Source of the DNA: Coprinus comatus
Lineage: Eukaryota; Basidiomycota; Agaricomycetes; Agaricales; Agaricaceae
DNA: 64,000 nt
Direction of reading: 5' to 3'
Assembly (NCBI GenBank): GCA_034638255.1
Contig: JAWPGT010000029.1
Span: forward strand, 246,828-310,827
The notes under the pieces are model-generated. The model worked only from the letters and a program-made list of their open reading frames with translations, did no database searches and was not told where the DNA came from. Position 1 is the first letter of the stretch, and every line of letters begins with the position of its first letter. Of this stretch, positions 44,464 to 55,166 are shown piece after piece. The position numbers were made by a program, and so were the translations under genes.

Positions 44464-45264
44464 CTATCCGTTCAATTTATCCATGAGCTCCTTGACATCT
44501 TTCTCCGGTAAACCGCATTCCGTGAGCTGTTTATGCGACTCGGTGAATTGGATTTTGTGTTCGGTGATTTCCTTCGGAGGACAGAGACCAAAGAACTGAG
44601 TCTCGTATGTGGTGACTACAATCGTTTTGAACCATTCCGCCGCTGGGACCCTCCAAGGAGAGCTCAAGCATGATGAACGGAAAAGACGTATCACTTTTTC
44701 CCTTGACTCCTCGTATTCATCATCATAAGCATAACTCCCTGGATGCTTCCTCGATTCTTTCCCCCTTGTGGCGGTAATACACGCGAACCCACTAGGATGT
44801 ATATCATAAGCTTGAAACACTCCTTTGTTGTCAATCCACCATTGATCCATATCATCCTCCGCCTCCAATCCAGTGATCACAATTACACTTGGAACCTTCT
44901 TCTGGCAGATAACTTGATGAAAGAGCTTCCAGTTCTTGGGTGCAGCCTCTTTGATTCGAGGAGCGCGCATCACAAAAACGAGGAGATTTACTCCTTCGCT
45001 GAGCCTGCGAACAAGGCGGTAGAGTTGGACTATGGCATCAGTTTTGGCGACACTTCCTTTATCCCCTTCATTCAGACCAGATGTATCCCACAGCAACATA
45101 TTGGTACCCTGAATGGATACCGGGTACGCTTTGCTTTCGAAGGTACATCCTTTTGCTCCACTCGATATGTCAGCAGCACGTTCGTTTGAAGAGAGCATAT
45201 TGATTACGCTACTCTTTCCGGCACCAGTCTCCCCAAAGATGACAATATTGGTGGCGGGTGCCAT
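44464..45264 (-). CDS. P-loop GTPase, type I (copy B)
   Basis: 266 aa intronless GTPase, nearly identical to 18391-19191 (a handful of changes such as F/L to H/V in LFHQVICQ and LTECGLPEKD near the C-terminus). Motifs are GETGAGKSS, DTSGLNE, and TGLE with MDQWW. Both copies keep an open frame, so both may be functional. Many nucleotide differences between the copies are transitions at CpG sites. TTTCGTTA is at 45321-45328. Confidence 0.9.
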   Translation of the reverse strand: MAPATNIVIFGETGAGKSSVINMLSSNERAADISSGAKGCTFESKAYPVSIQGTNMLLWDTSGLNEGDKGSVAKTDAIVQLYRLVRRLSEGVNLLVFVMRAPRIKEAAPKNWKLFHQVICQKKVPSVIVITGLEAEDDMDQWWIDNKGVFQAYDIHPSGFACITATRGKESRKHPGSYAYDDEYEESREKVIRLFRSSCLSSPWRVPAAEWFKTIVVTTYETQFFGLCPPKEITEHKIQFTESHKQLTECGLPEKDVKELMDKLNG

Positions 45265-46154
45265 AGTAAAGCAAGTGGTAAGGTTGTGTAAGTTGTAATT
45301 GAGGCAGTAAAAGAGGGTACTTTCGTTACCAAGAACTCAGGAGACGAAGAGACTCTTATGATTCAACGGAGTCCAGAGAGTTGATAATGCTAATCCGATT
45401 TCATCTTTAGGAAAGTATATTCCATCATTTTCTCCCAGCGCAGCAGTAGCTGGAAGCCTGCCTCATGCCAAACGGGTGTAAATAAACGGCTCAATGGTAT
45501 CTCTTCCAAAGCGGTAACATTCTAGACATGAACAGAACATCAATCGCAATAGAATAGAATTAGCAGGCCCTCATGCTCACTGTCAAGTTCTAACGCCCAT
45601 TGTTCTATAAATAACATCATGTTCTTAGCTGTTACTTCCCCAAATCTTAAGTCGCCTTACATTTGCACAGTAGTTGCACGACTTCTTCCGTCTCCGCAGC
45701 TTGCCTCCATCCTGATAATCTTGCAAGAAGTAGGAAATAGAGTTTAAGCTCCAGTTATCGATGGATAAGCGACTGCGGAGAACCCATAATACATAACATA
45801 TGGTAAAGATAAGTGTCAATACCACGGATGTAGCTTCACCATTCCACAACGAGAAATATCCATAACGCAAGAGCTGCGGATAGAATCTTTCGAAGTGTGA
45901 CTGCGCTTTAGTAGCTCAGGTTAATGTTAGAAAGAAACAAGAACAAGACAACATCGTGCAGCAGATCATGCTTCTACATGCACCAAAGGGCAAGTGCATA
46001 TGAAGGAATGGATTCACAATACGCATAAGGTTGAAGGGCTAAGAAGGTGTAGGTGGATAGATTGCCGCCCCGATTTGCATAAATATATTCCTACTATATT
46101 ATCACTGTCACCTTATTCTGTAACGATTAACACATCCTATCTTCAATCGGAATC
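45265..46154. other. intergenic, duplicate of 19192-20068
   Basis: Close copy of the other divergent promoter region, including the 81-codon open frame without ATG (45625-45870, same protein sequence) and the TTTCGTTA motif. Confidence 0.6.
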
Positions 46155-47996
46155 ATGTCCCAGAGGGCAGCCAACGACTTACCACCACAGACGATGACAA
46201 ACTTGTCAAATTCATCTCAATCTCAGAGGCTTGACATAGATGCCACACATCAAATGGCACCTCCCGGTAACTGCGTACAACTTCGTTGTAGATTGTCCTA
46301 GAGACTCAAAGTATACTCGTAGCATTGCAGGGAAATAGAAATCACGCTCAGACCCCATACGAAACTACGCAGCAAACGCCTTCCCAGGCGCCCAGTAGCG
46401 GCAACCCTGGTTCCTACCACACGTCTGGTATGTTCCCACCTCCACCGCAGTTAATTGCTCACAGGATACTTATTCCGTGTTAGGTGGCATTCAAGTTCAA
46501 GGAGTGGGAGAGGCTCGCTTAGGGACTTTTCCTTCAGATACTAGCGCAAACGATAACGGCGGTGGGAGCAGTATGTACCTTGAATATTGTTCAATGGACT
46601 GACCAAGAACGTAGTTTCACAACATATTCCAGTCGTGGGATGGTTCAAAAAACGATCCGGCAAACACTCGCAAGAATTGAGTACACCTTCGACTCCTCAA
46701 AACAATACTGCAGGTGCTCCAAATGATGTGAATTTTCGAGGTGAGACAAGTCTCGATGATATCTGACGTCAACATGCTGATGTGGGTGTCAATATTTCAG
46801 GCACTTCAGAAGCTTCAAGTTTTGCAACACATGGAAATATGAGCCATCAAGCTGCATACCAGGATGGAAAAATACAACGGGAACCTGAGCAACAACCTAG
46901 ACAATACGGACCACGCGGTATGTTTCCATCGATACTATCAACCATACCCAAAGCACTCATACACTGGAATTTAAGACAATCATACCGGCAACCCTCGTGC
47001 AAGTACTCCTGAAAAATCCAGTAGTGGTAAGTTATGGCATCTAACGTGATATTGTTTACTGAACGTTCAGGCTTGATAACAGGAAGCAAATCCAAGAAGC
47101 ATCGTGCGCGGGACGCTCCATCATTATTCCAAAGCGTTGATACAGATATCCCAAACATTGTCATTTTTGGAGAGACAGGAACGGGCAAAAGTTCCGTCAT
47201 CAACATGCTTTCCGATGTCGATATCTCCAACGCCGCCAAAGTTTCCAATTCCGCATTGGGTTGTACATTCGGTAGTACACCCCATGCCATCGCCATTGAC
47301 GGTATTCGTTATAATATTTGGGATACTGCTGGTCTTAACGAAGGCGAAGCCGGGAACGTTCCTGCTGAACAAGCTTTATACAACTTACGTGAACTGGTAA
47401 ATAACCTGAAAGATGGAATTAGTCTTTTGGTTTATTGTATCAAAGGTTCCCGTTATCGAGACATTCTTAAATTCAATTACGACATCTTCACTCAAATTAT
47501 CTGTCAACAAAGCGTTCCCGTTGTGGTTGTCATTACGGGTTTAGAGAACGAATCTCCTATGGATAATTGGTGGATTGAAAATTCCAACGAATTCAAGATT
47601 CGCGGAATTGTATTCGACGGACATGCTTGCATTACCGCGTCCCCAGGAAAGAAGAATAAGAAAGGTGAACATATTTTTGAAGAGGAATACGAAGAGTCGA
47701 AGGTGGTTGTTCGGGAATTCATCAAGAAATATTGTCCTCCGGGAACTAAGGCGTTGAAAGTGGTGGATCAGAGACTCTGGTTAGAGAGGATTGGGTACGG
47801 AATTCAAAAATATTATCAGGAATATAATGGGTATAGTCAAGCAGACAACGGGGATGGTCGCAGGTTTACAGGGGGAGGTCATCTTGGGCATGCAGTAGAG
47901 GATAATGATACTCGGGCTGGAGCTCTCCCAGGATTTTCTGGTATGAACTTTCTTTATCTGATTGGCGCTGCGATATTGAAAAAAATTTTCACTTGA
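46155..47996 (+). CDS. P-loop GTPase, type II, with disordered N-terminal exons (copy B)
   Basis: Second copy of the gene at 20069-21925. Supported exons are 46451-46570, 46633-46740, 46801-46917, 46976-47026 and 47083-47996, again all phase 1. Compared with copy A, exon 46801-46917 differs by 9, 12 and 3 base indels, all multiples of three, which supports it being coding. The GTPase core (GETGTGKSS, DTAGLNE, VITGLENE, MDNWW) is nearly unchanged. The C-terminal tail differs more (MNFLYLIGAAILKKIFT) but keeps its hydrophobic pattern. The first exon is uncertain, as in copy A. Confidence 0.75.
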
Positions 47997-48449
47997 GAAT
48001 TTTTGGTGGCATTGCTTCGTACTCGAATTGAATGGATGAATCAAAATGGGCCCTAGCACTCTGTACTGTACTAGATATCCATACCCCAACCTGAAATATG
48101 TGTATCACTGGACCAATTAAAATGTGCCCGCTAAACAGATGCTGTCCAAGAACTTAGAAGCTACTTATAATCACAAACAACGTATATATATATCCCCGAG
48201 TAAATAATAATAATACGGGAAAAAAGCCGTGTAACTTTGCAAGGCATCACAATAGCAAGGCTTTTTTGTCTAATTTACTGTGACAACTTTTTGTTTAGTT
48301 TCCGTTGCGCTCTCACTCATATGCTGCTGGCTCTTCCCGCCTTCCTGTTACATTCCCATTATATTTCATATTCATAAACACTGTGAGCACCACAAAGTTA
48401 TTTTTAATTATAGACATCGCTTAACATTAAGAGAAGAGTCGATGTACAT
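47997..48449. other. intergenic, partial copy of the type III promoter region
   Basis: About 48050-48270 resembles both 22010-22170 and 51570-51730, so part of the type III upstream region follows this gene and is then cut off. Confidence 0.5.
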
Positions 48450-49125
48450 ATTGAAGAGATATATCGCAGAGATAGAGCTCAGGATGCGAGAGGAGTTGAG
48501 AAATGATGATCTAAGATAAACAAGTGACGAGTAGAATGTCACGTTTCAAACGAATAAGTTGGTAACTTGAGAAGAGAAATGATGTGGGTAAAAAGCGTGA
48601 ATATTTTAAATTGTCGTAGTGCTGATTAGCTTTAACAACAAGAAGTATCAGTGAGATACTGAAGGATGGAACAGGGTGTGTCGAGTAACAACGGTCAAAA
48701 GAGTAACATAGAAGTGAAATATATAAATGTGTTTTCGGGCAGGGCCGGCCCTTTCAGAAGTGAGAATACGATTGACAAGATGGACGAGATTAAAAATGAT
48801 GAGAAGATAATGAAACCGATGGTAAATCATAATAAAAAATGGATCGAAAGAAGAACTGAACGGGAATCTGAATGAAATATCAAGCACCTGCAGGTATATC
48901 CTATTAGCCAGTTTAAACAAGATTGATATTAGATTGAAGAACCGCTAACCTTTCTGTACTCCTTACTACAGTCATCAGCATCAGTACAACACATCGGTGA
49001 GCTTGTCAATATCCTCCTGTGAAAAACCGGACTCGACGAGCTTTTGGTATGAGTCGGAGAGTTGGAATTGGTTTCTAATAGCTTCCTTCGGAGGACATAG
49101 ACCAAAAAACCAATTTTCGTAGCTG
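48450..49125 (-). pseudogene. truncated type I GTPase, C-terminal part with 3' flank
   Basis: The minus strand from 49125 to 48981 encodes SYENWFFGLCPPKEAIRNQF to LTDVLY, matching the C-terminus of the GTPase at 42981-43775 (SYEDRFLGLCLPKETIRNEF). The 3' flank back to about 48450 also matches 42480-42980. The few residues that should precede it (VPAVRWLNKIL) lie at 49905-49945, separated by an insertion. The GTP-binding domain is missing, so the gene is dead. Confidence 0.85.
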
Positions 49126-49892
49126 TGTGGAGACAGACGATCGGGTACTTGAGAAATTACCATTTCCCAAGTCTTTTCCCTCCCCTGGTCTCCAGTTCGA
49201 ACCTCACGCAATGCACATTCCGGCCCCGTCTACAATTTCCATTTCCGATCACGCTCGACCCTGACTCAACACTTCTGCCAACACCACAGCCTCCGACACT
49301 CCAGGAGACAGGGTTTACATTTTAGTTTGGACAGCTTAAGTAGTAATAATGACAGGAGGTCCGTTTTCTTCCTTTTTTTTTTTTTTTTCTTTCTCTCTAT
49401 CGTCCCTGTTCCGTTATTATCTCTTTTCAGTGCTCTGCGCCTTGGTGGTTCAACACCACGTTCGTTCCTGAGCATTCAACTGCTCTTTTCTAGCCAAAAC
49501 CATTTTTTTATATTCAATCTTCCTCTGTTCCGAAACTTTATTCTACGAACACGAGTATTGCTTAATGAAACTTTCTAGTTTTATATCATAAACACGGGCT
49601 TCGAAGCCCTTCCTTATTACTCGACACTCTAGTATAAATACTACGGACGATGTAGTAGACAGCAGTGAAAATTTACCCTCACATTTATCCTCATAACTTC
49701 CCTCGAAATCTTGCTCGAAAGACTCCACCAAATCCTCTCTATTTCTCTCCAAACTATCGCTCACCGTTCACATCCTTTCCCAAATCCTGCAACGTTGATT
49801 TCGGACTCGAAGCCCTGACAGTTGACGGACGCAACTGTGCTCGCGTTTTTTTTTTGTTATAATTTCGTTGTGAGACGTTTCATTTCTCTTCA
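49126..49892. mobile_element. solo-LTR-like insertion (767 bp)
   Basis: This insert splits the GTPase relic. It starts TG and ends CA (TGTGGAGAC ... CTCTTCA) and is flanked by GCTG on both sides (49122-49125 and 49893-49896). A TATA-like TATAAATA sits near 49634. The intact paralogue near 43110-43150 shows no insert. It has no coding capacity and no matching LTR in the window, so a solo LTR is the best reading. A 4 bp rather than 5 bp duplication leaves some doubt. Confidence 0.65.
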
Positions 49893-49945
49893 GCTGGTTA
49901 CAAAATTTTGTTAAGCCACCGTACCGCTGGGACCACCCAAGAATG
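49893..49945 (-). pseudogene. second piece of the truncated type I GTPase
   Basis: The minus strand encodes VVPAVRWLNKIL, matching VPAVQWLKKIV in the GTPase at 42981-43775. It continues the relic at 48981-49125 across the inserted LTR. Confidence 0.75.
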
Positions 49946-50047
49946 AGGACGTGTGTGGCATGATGTGGCGCCAAGTCCCTTGCTTACATAATGGTGTGGC
50001 ATTTCGGTGGACCCATCGACTGCAACTCCCATTCCGCCACCATCATC

Positions 50048-51309
50048 ATGTCTTGTCGGATGGTCGCTATCCACGCAACGGGCGACAACGTCCAACTTTT
50101 AGATGTGAAGACCTCTTCAAAAGTCAGCACTATCAAGGCCCAAGCAAAAGATGCTCTCAGAAAGGGGTTCAGTCTCACAGAGGACCAGTTCCAAGGTGAC
50201 AGCGCAACTTGCATTGCTGGTAAGCACAACTCGCGACATGAACACTGGCTTATGCTAACACATACGTTCTGTGACCTCAGCCGAAGGCACAGGATTATCT
50301 TTTATATCATCTGACACCACAGTCGAGTCGCTCTGTCCTACTCAGAGCAATCCCCTCATAGCTATTGTCCCTGGGAGGTCAACAAATGTGGTCCATGAAC
50401 TTTATCCCCAGGGCGTCCTCCTCTCCGAGCTGAAGCCTTCACAAGCCAATAGGGTGGAGGGGCTGGAGCAAACAGCTTCGCCGGTGAAGCTAACAGAGGG
50501 TGGTGAGCTCGAAAGAATGTGGGGGAAAATGGAGGAGATGGTAAAGCGTGCAGAGAAGGAACGTGCAGCAGACCGTGCAGTTATCAAGGAGATGGAGCAG
50601 CGTGCGGAGAAGGACCGTGTAGCAGCAGAGAAGGAACGTGCAGCAGACCGTGCGGTTATCAAGGAGATGGAGCGGCGTGCGGAGAAGGACCATGCAGCCA
50701 CCAAGGAGGTGACAAAGCGTGCGGAGAAGGACCGTGCAGCCTTCAAGGAGGTGACAAAGCGTGCGGCAGCTCAAGCGAAGGAGCATGCGGCTGCCAAGGA
50801 GGCTCTCGAAGAGGCAAAGAAGCTTCTAGAGAAGGGATGGGTGGCGGCTGAAGAACAAGCTGCAATCCATAAAGCTGAGCATGATGGGATTCAGCAAGAA
50901 TTGCAGTCACTTCAGACTGGAGTTGATGAGCTGTTCCATCTTGCAACACATGTACGTACACTTGGCTACTCCATCTTCCAATTCCTGACTCCTTTCAAAG
51001 GATGAGAAAGCACTGTCTTTCATCAAAGCCAGAAATCTCCTAGACCGTGCCCAAACTCAGCTCGCTATCAAGTTCAAGCTTCAAGCTGGGAATTCCTATG
51101 CCTTCCGTGCTGCCCTGGGAGCCTCTAAAATCCTTGATGACCGTCGCACAGTATTGTTAATGCTCTTGGATCAGCACAGTGGCTCACTCAATGAGGCTGA
51201 GAGAGAGATACCGAGTCAAGCCCAGGCGCTTGACCTGTTGGCTGAATACCGACCAAAGATACGCAATTCTGGGGATCTCGTTGCCCATGGTGCATTTGCG
51301 GCCGAATAG
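50048..51309 (+). CDS. coiled-coil protein of unknown function (3 exons)
   Basis: Exons 50048-50219, 50281-50951 and 51001-51309, with GT-AG borders and matching phases, give 383 aa. The middle (about 150-280) is a long charged coiled coil with repeated RAEKERAADRAVIKEME-type heptads, rich in Ala, Glu, Lys and Arg. The C-terminal part (FRAALGASKILDDRRTVLLMLLD) is more conserved-looking. No catalytic motif seen. I chose ATG 50048; an in-frame ATG at 49991 upstream is possible. Directly after the stop lies sequence similar to the type II GTPase tail, in another frame. Confidence 0.7.
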
Positions 51310-51400
51310 TAGTGGTGGAGCTTCTCCTGGCCTTTCTACCATGTTTTATTTCCTTGGCGCTGCATTGCTGAGGAAACTTTTGACTTGAGAATTAATATAT
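51310..51400 (+). pseudogene. relic type II GTPase tail
   Basis: In the +1 frame this encodes GASPGLSTMFYFLGAALLRKLLT, close to GALPGFSGMNILYLIGNAILRKLL of the type II GTPases, and the DNA around it (to TTGACTTGAGAATT) also matches 47920-48010. It is out of frame with the coiled-coil gene, which stops at 51309. It could be a relic, or a second ending of that gene reached by alternative splicing. Confidence 0.65.
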
Positions 51401-51900
51401 AGCATCGACTTACATCATTGTTTCAGTACCTATTAACTTTTTTTTTCCAAATGTTCAAAGTTCAAACTTGAAATTTAAATTGAATCATTTACTTAAACGG
51501 ACTCAAGATATCCATATTCATATTCATACTTAAATTCAACCTGAGATACCCTTATCAACTTCCTTCGATCAATGAAAATGCAATGGTAGCGTGCCTGTCT
51601 CCTACGCAGATGCTGCCCAAGGACTTATAACTTTAGAAGCTGTAAGATAACGTATATATATCCCCGCAGTAAATAATCACAACACGCGGAAAAAGTGTGT
51701 AACTTTGCCAGGCATCGCAATAACAAGGCTTCAAAACACGAGTACGAGTTGAGCCTCGTATATATATCCATCCTTGACCATGCAGTACATACACCGCTCT
51801 CGTCTAACAAGCAGTGTTATCCAGACTCCATACTAGTCGTAAGTGCAAGACTAATACTCTACCACACCTGCAGAATAACACTTTTTAACACTAACTCAAC
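51401..51900. other. promoter region of the type III GTPase copy B
   Basis: From about 51570 this matches 22020-22340. Conserved TATATATATC near 51757. No ORF supported. Confidence 0.55.
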
Positions 51901-51957
51901 ATGGTACGACAGATATCCTTCGCGTTCAACCCTCTCAAATGTCCCCCACCAACGTAA
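51901..51957 (+). other. upstream ORF overlapping the GTPase start (copy B)
   Basis: 18-codon uORF (MVRQISFAFNPLKCPPPT and stop) that overlaps the main ATG at 51939 in another frame. It is conserved with the uORF at 22342-22395. Confidence 0.55.
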
Positions 51958-52736
51958 TTCTTTTTGGCGAAACCGGAGCCGGCAAAAGCTCCCTTATCAA
52001 CCTCATGTGTGGCGACAACAGAGCAGATATCTCCAATGCAGCTATAGGCTGTACTCTTGAAGCTCAATCTCACCACTACACCGACCCTCACAGCATTAAT
52101 TTCCGTTTCTGGGATACCGCAGGACTCGATGAAGGTGATGGAGGTAGAGTTCCAAAGGTCGATGCTATAATCCGCCTATATCGTTTGATGGTCAATCTCA
52201 ATGAAGGTATCAGCCTTCTCGTATTCGTTATGCGTGCTCCTAGATTGAAGGAAGCTTCCGTTCATAATTGGAGACTATTCCACCAGATCATCTGTCGTTC
52301 TGAAGTCCCAATTGTGGTCGCAGTTACGGGCCTTGAGAATGAGCAGTCAAGGGCGAACTGGTGGAATAGTAACGAGAGTTCTTTTCATAGTTATGGTATA
52401 TTTCCAGCGGGGTATGCTGGTGTCGTTGGGACTAGAGGTAAAAAAAATAGGGATGGAACGCTCAAATTGGATGAAGAGTATCAAGAATCGAGAGAGGACA
52501 TGCTTTGTCTCGTACGATCTCATTTACGTGCTGGGGGACCATGGCGGCCTTCTCGAGTAGAGTGGTTTCGTCATGTTACCGAGGTATCATTTCAGGATCA
52601 GGGATGGTGTAGATCTCCAAAAAGGGTAGAGGAAGTTCGAAAAGTTGCATGCGAAGGAATCCAGATGTTGAGAGATCAATGTAAGATGTCAGAGGCGGAG
52701 GCGCATGATCTTGGGCAACGCTTGTCGCAAACCTAG
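51939..52736 (+). CDS. P-loop GTPase, type III (copy B, intact)
   Basis: 265 aa intronless GTPase, MSPTNVILFGETGAGKSSLINLMCG. It has DTAGLDEG, VTGLENE with ANWW in the G4 place, GVVGTRGKK near G5 and a charged helical C-terminus (KRVEEVRKVACEGIQML). It is the intact counterpart of the frameshifted 22380-23173. Family and caveats are as for the other GTPases; the function is unknown. Confidence 0.9.
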   Translation: MSPTNVILFGETGAGKSSLINLMCGDNRADISNAAIGCTLEAQSHHYTDPHSINFRFWDTAGLDEGDGGRVPKVDAIIRLYRLMVNLNEGISLLVFVMRAPRLKEASVHNWRLFHQIICRSEVPIVVAVTGLENEQSRANWWNSNESSFHSYGIFPAGYAGVVGTRGKKNRDGTLKLDEEYQESREDMLCLVRSHLRAGGPWRPSRVEWFRHVTEVSFQDQGWCRSPKRVEEVRKVACEGIQMLRDQCKMSEAEAHDLGQRLSQT

Positions 52737-53379
52737 TTAGTATTGGTTGTCTATTTGTCGTTGGTATTGTGTAGATTGTAGTCGCTCCCACCTCTTCCGC
52801 TGTTGTTTGTTTATCGTAGTAGTATGCGAATAGGTTTTAGAATCTTCCCCAGTTTCCATTCTCATGGGTGGTTCGAACTTTACATGCCTTGACTTCAACG
52901 ACCATCGTGTAGAGGCGGCTGGATACGAGTCCTTCGAATTCACTGTAAACGATGTAAATCAGCTTGAAGTTACAATAAATTTAGGTAAAATATTAAACTT
53001 GCCATTTTTGTGGAGGTCGGATGGAAATATTTGTTGATATCTGTTACATGAAACCGAATAACATTGGCCATCCTGGAAATGTACGGAGTGAGTAATGAAG
53101 AAGTGTTCTATGGTATTTGAGTGGAACAAATTGAATATTTACCTAGAACAGTCTTGTAGCGCTTCGTTTCGGTTTGGTTCTTCTACAGAGAGTGTCGAAT
53201 GCTTTTTCTTCTAGACAAACTTCCAGTGCGTTAATACCTATTTTCCGATTTACGTTTACTTCTTAATGTATGCATCATACACGAGATGTGCGTTTAGTTG
53301 GGTAAGGTACAAACATTAGAGGGTGTCAGGTGGTTGATGGGTCAACATTTTTAAAGTACCTATTTCATCGAGGTATACG
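52737..53379. other. 3' flank of type III GTPase with empty MITE site
   Basis: Matches 23174-24600 minus the MITE. The single CTTGTAGC at 53153-53160 is the unfilled target site. Confidence 0.7.
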
Positions 53380-53590
53380 TTATTTGCCTTGATTGTTGTG
53401 CAAGTTCTTTTTTGGTCGTTGGGCATACATGCATGCATAAGAGTTTCGGAGCATTGCGAACACTTCACTGGAACCTCCAGATTGGTCAAAGAACGAAACT
53501 CATTTCTGTTAAAGTAGAACAATGTATTGGATTTGGAAATGTATTACAACCTGATTGCAATTGCCTAAATATTGTCCCGTTGTAAATACA
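53380..53590 (+). pseudogene. LPMO-like exon relic (copy B)
   Basis: Near 53465 the bases coding TSLEPPDWSKNET are present as in 24640-24960, followed by the same 3' sequence up to TTGTAAATAC, where similarity to copy A ends. The last exon is gone. Confidence 0.6.
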
Positions 53591-54582
53591 TAGGTTTTGT
53601 GCAACCGGTCTGTAGACAGTTGGAGAAGGTTCTGGAAAGCATTTGTTCCTTGACGTTGATGGAGTAAATATTTGAAAGTGTAATGAATTCCCACCTCATT
53701 CAAAACCGAGGACTTCTATTTACGTAATGGGAGCAGCCATGGGAAATCTCGCACATGTATCTCTATTTTGGATCATACCATAACAATGGGGGCTGGATGA
53801 ATCAATACGGCGTGGAGTGCAAGCATAACCTCAATTTTTGAAATAATCGGTAATTACTGGTAATCGCAAGCTCGTCTACTTATACAGGATAGGTACAGTG
53901 CGATATTTTCCGTAGTATATGGCAAAACTCTTCCCGAGAATCTAGAAGGTTCAAGGCCGGCCTTGTGCTAATCGTCAATAATGACGAAGACTTATTGATC
54001 GGACGACAAGATGGGTATAAGGTTATAATCCCTCTAAGAAGTGATTGTCATTTATGGGGTCGTGTGCACATCAGCTCGGGTTCCACCAAAAGCGATGATC
54101 ATGCGATATTACACGGTTTGTCTTCCCTGACAAGTAAACTTTGGAGTTGGTATTAAGGGATTGCAATAGAAATTTGGGGATGCGCACTGAATTACACTAA
54201 GTGAGGCATGAAATTCTGTAATGGGGTGGAAACGATGGCTCCAACGGAGATCTCGCTATCTGCTCAAACGACTATTCCTCCGTCCACGACTCTGAGTGGA
54301 TTTATTGACCATTGTGTGGGCAAATACTATCTCTACAGCATGCTGTAAGTTTATTTCTCCGTTGCAGCAGCCCGACACGAACAGTGCATATCTCGGCGAG
54401 CAGTGCTAATGGCTGTTTCCATTCTCGGCGAGCGAGCGGCGCATTGTTGTCAGAAGTGACGTCATAGTAGTCATATACGTCAGAAAGCGGATTTTGATAA
54501 TTGAAGGAAGATTCCCAGTGACGGCCTATAATCCTAGAATTCCGTCGGAATTTTCTTTCCTACCACCACCCGTACTCCCACA
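53591..54582. other. intergenic, no gene seen
   Basis: Right of the duplicated block. One GGCCGGCC site near 53957. A 63-codon frame at 53965-54156 has no recognisable content. Confidence 0.45.
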
Positions 54583-55166
54583 ATGTCCACCGCCATGGCT
54601 CTACCCAAGTTCTCTGACCTCTGCAAAGACATAATATGTAAGTCTTCAACAGGTCCTTAGTACTAAACTAACCGTGTGGTGTGTGGTAGTTGATCAAGAA
54701 AGCCTGAAGCTACCCCCTTTACGTTCATTTCCGGAGTCATTTTCAAGACAATCACCTCCTTCCCCTTCTACTAGTGCTGGTATGCACTTAATACATAGCT
54801 TTTTTGAACTGGGGAACTGACATCTGGCTATTCGTAGGATGCAGCTCCTCGGCAAGACATAGACTGTCAATCTCGCACCTTTCCGGGAATAGCGCAGATT
54901 CTGAATCATCCCCTTGCTATGAATCGGCTTTCCAAACGTTTCTCTGTTTCTTCAAATGCCAAGCGACACCTACGAACTCACGGAGTTGGTCTATATCTCC
55001 TGCTGATGAGGCTTCCCCGTTGCCGTATGTGGTAGATTTTGAAGAACCAGTCGTTATTGGAATGGAAAGTGACGATTCTTCTGCTTGCGAACAAATAAAC
55101 CTCAAATGGATGCCACTCGGAGCTGGAACCCGCCGCTCTTACAAGACCCGCAACAATCACAACTGA
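54583..55166 (+). pseudogene. small gene with C2H2 zinc-finger relic
   Basis: Exons 54583-54637, 54690-54779 and 54838-55166 join cleanly to 157 codons (MSTAMALPKFSDLC ... TRNNHN). In another frame of exon 3, at about 54925-54984, lies KRFSVSSNAKRHLRTHG, which fits the second half of a C2H2 finger (F, then HxxxH). A CPCYESAF-like start of a finger sits just before it in the first frame. Two small indels would explain this, so I read it as a decayed zinc-finger regulator. The joined frame may still make a short protein. Confidence 0.45.

Noticed and set aside
42755..53965. Three GGCCGGCC sites (about 42763, 48741, 53957)
   Set aside because: Two are homologous positions in the duplicated GTPase 3' flank and the third has unrelated surroundings, so no repeated element is shown.
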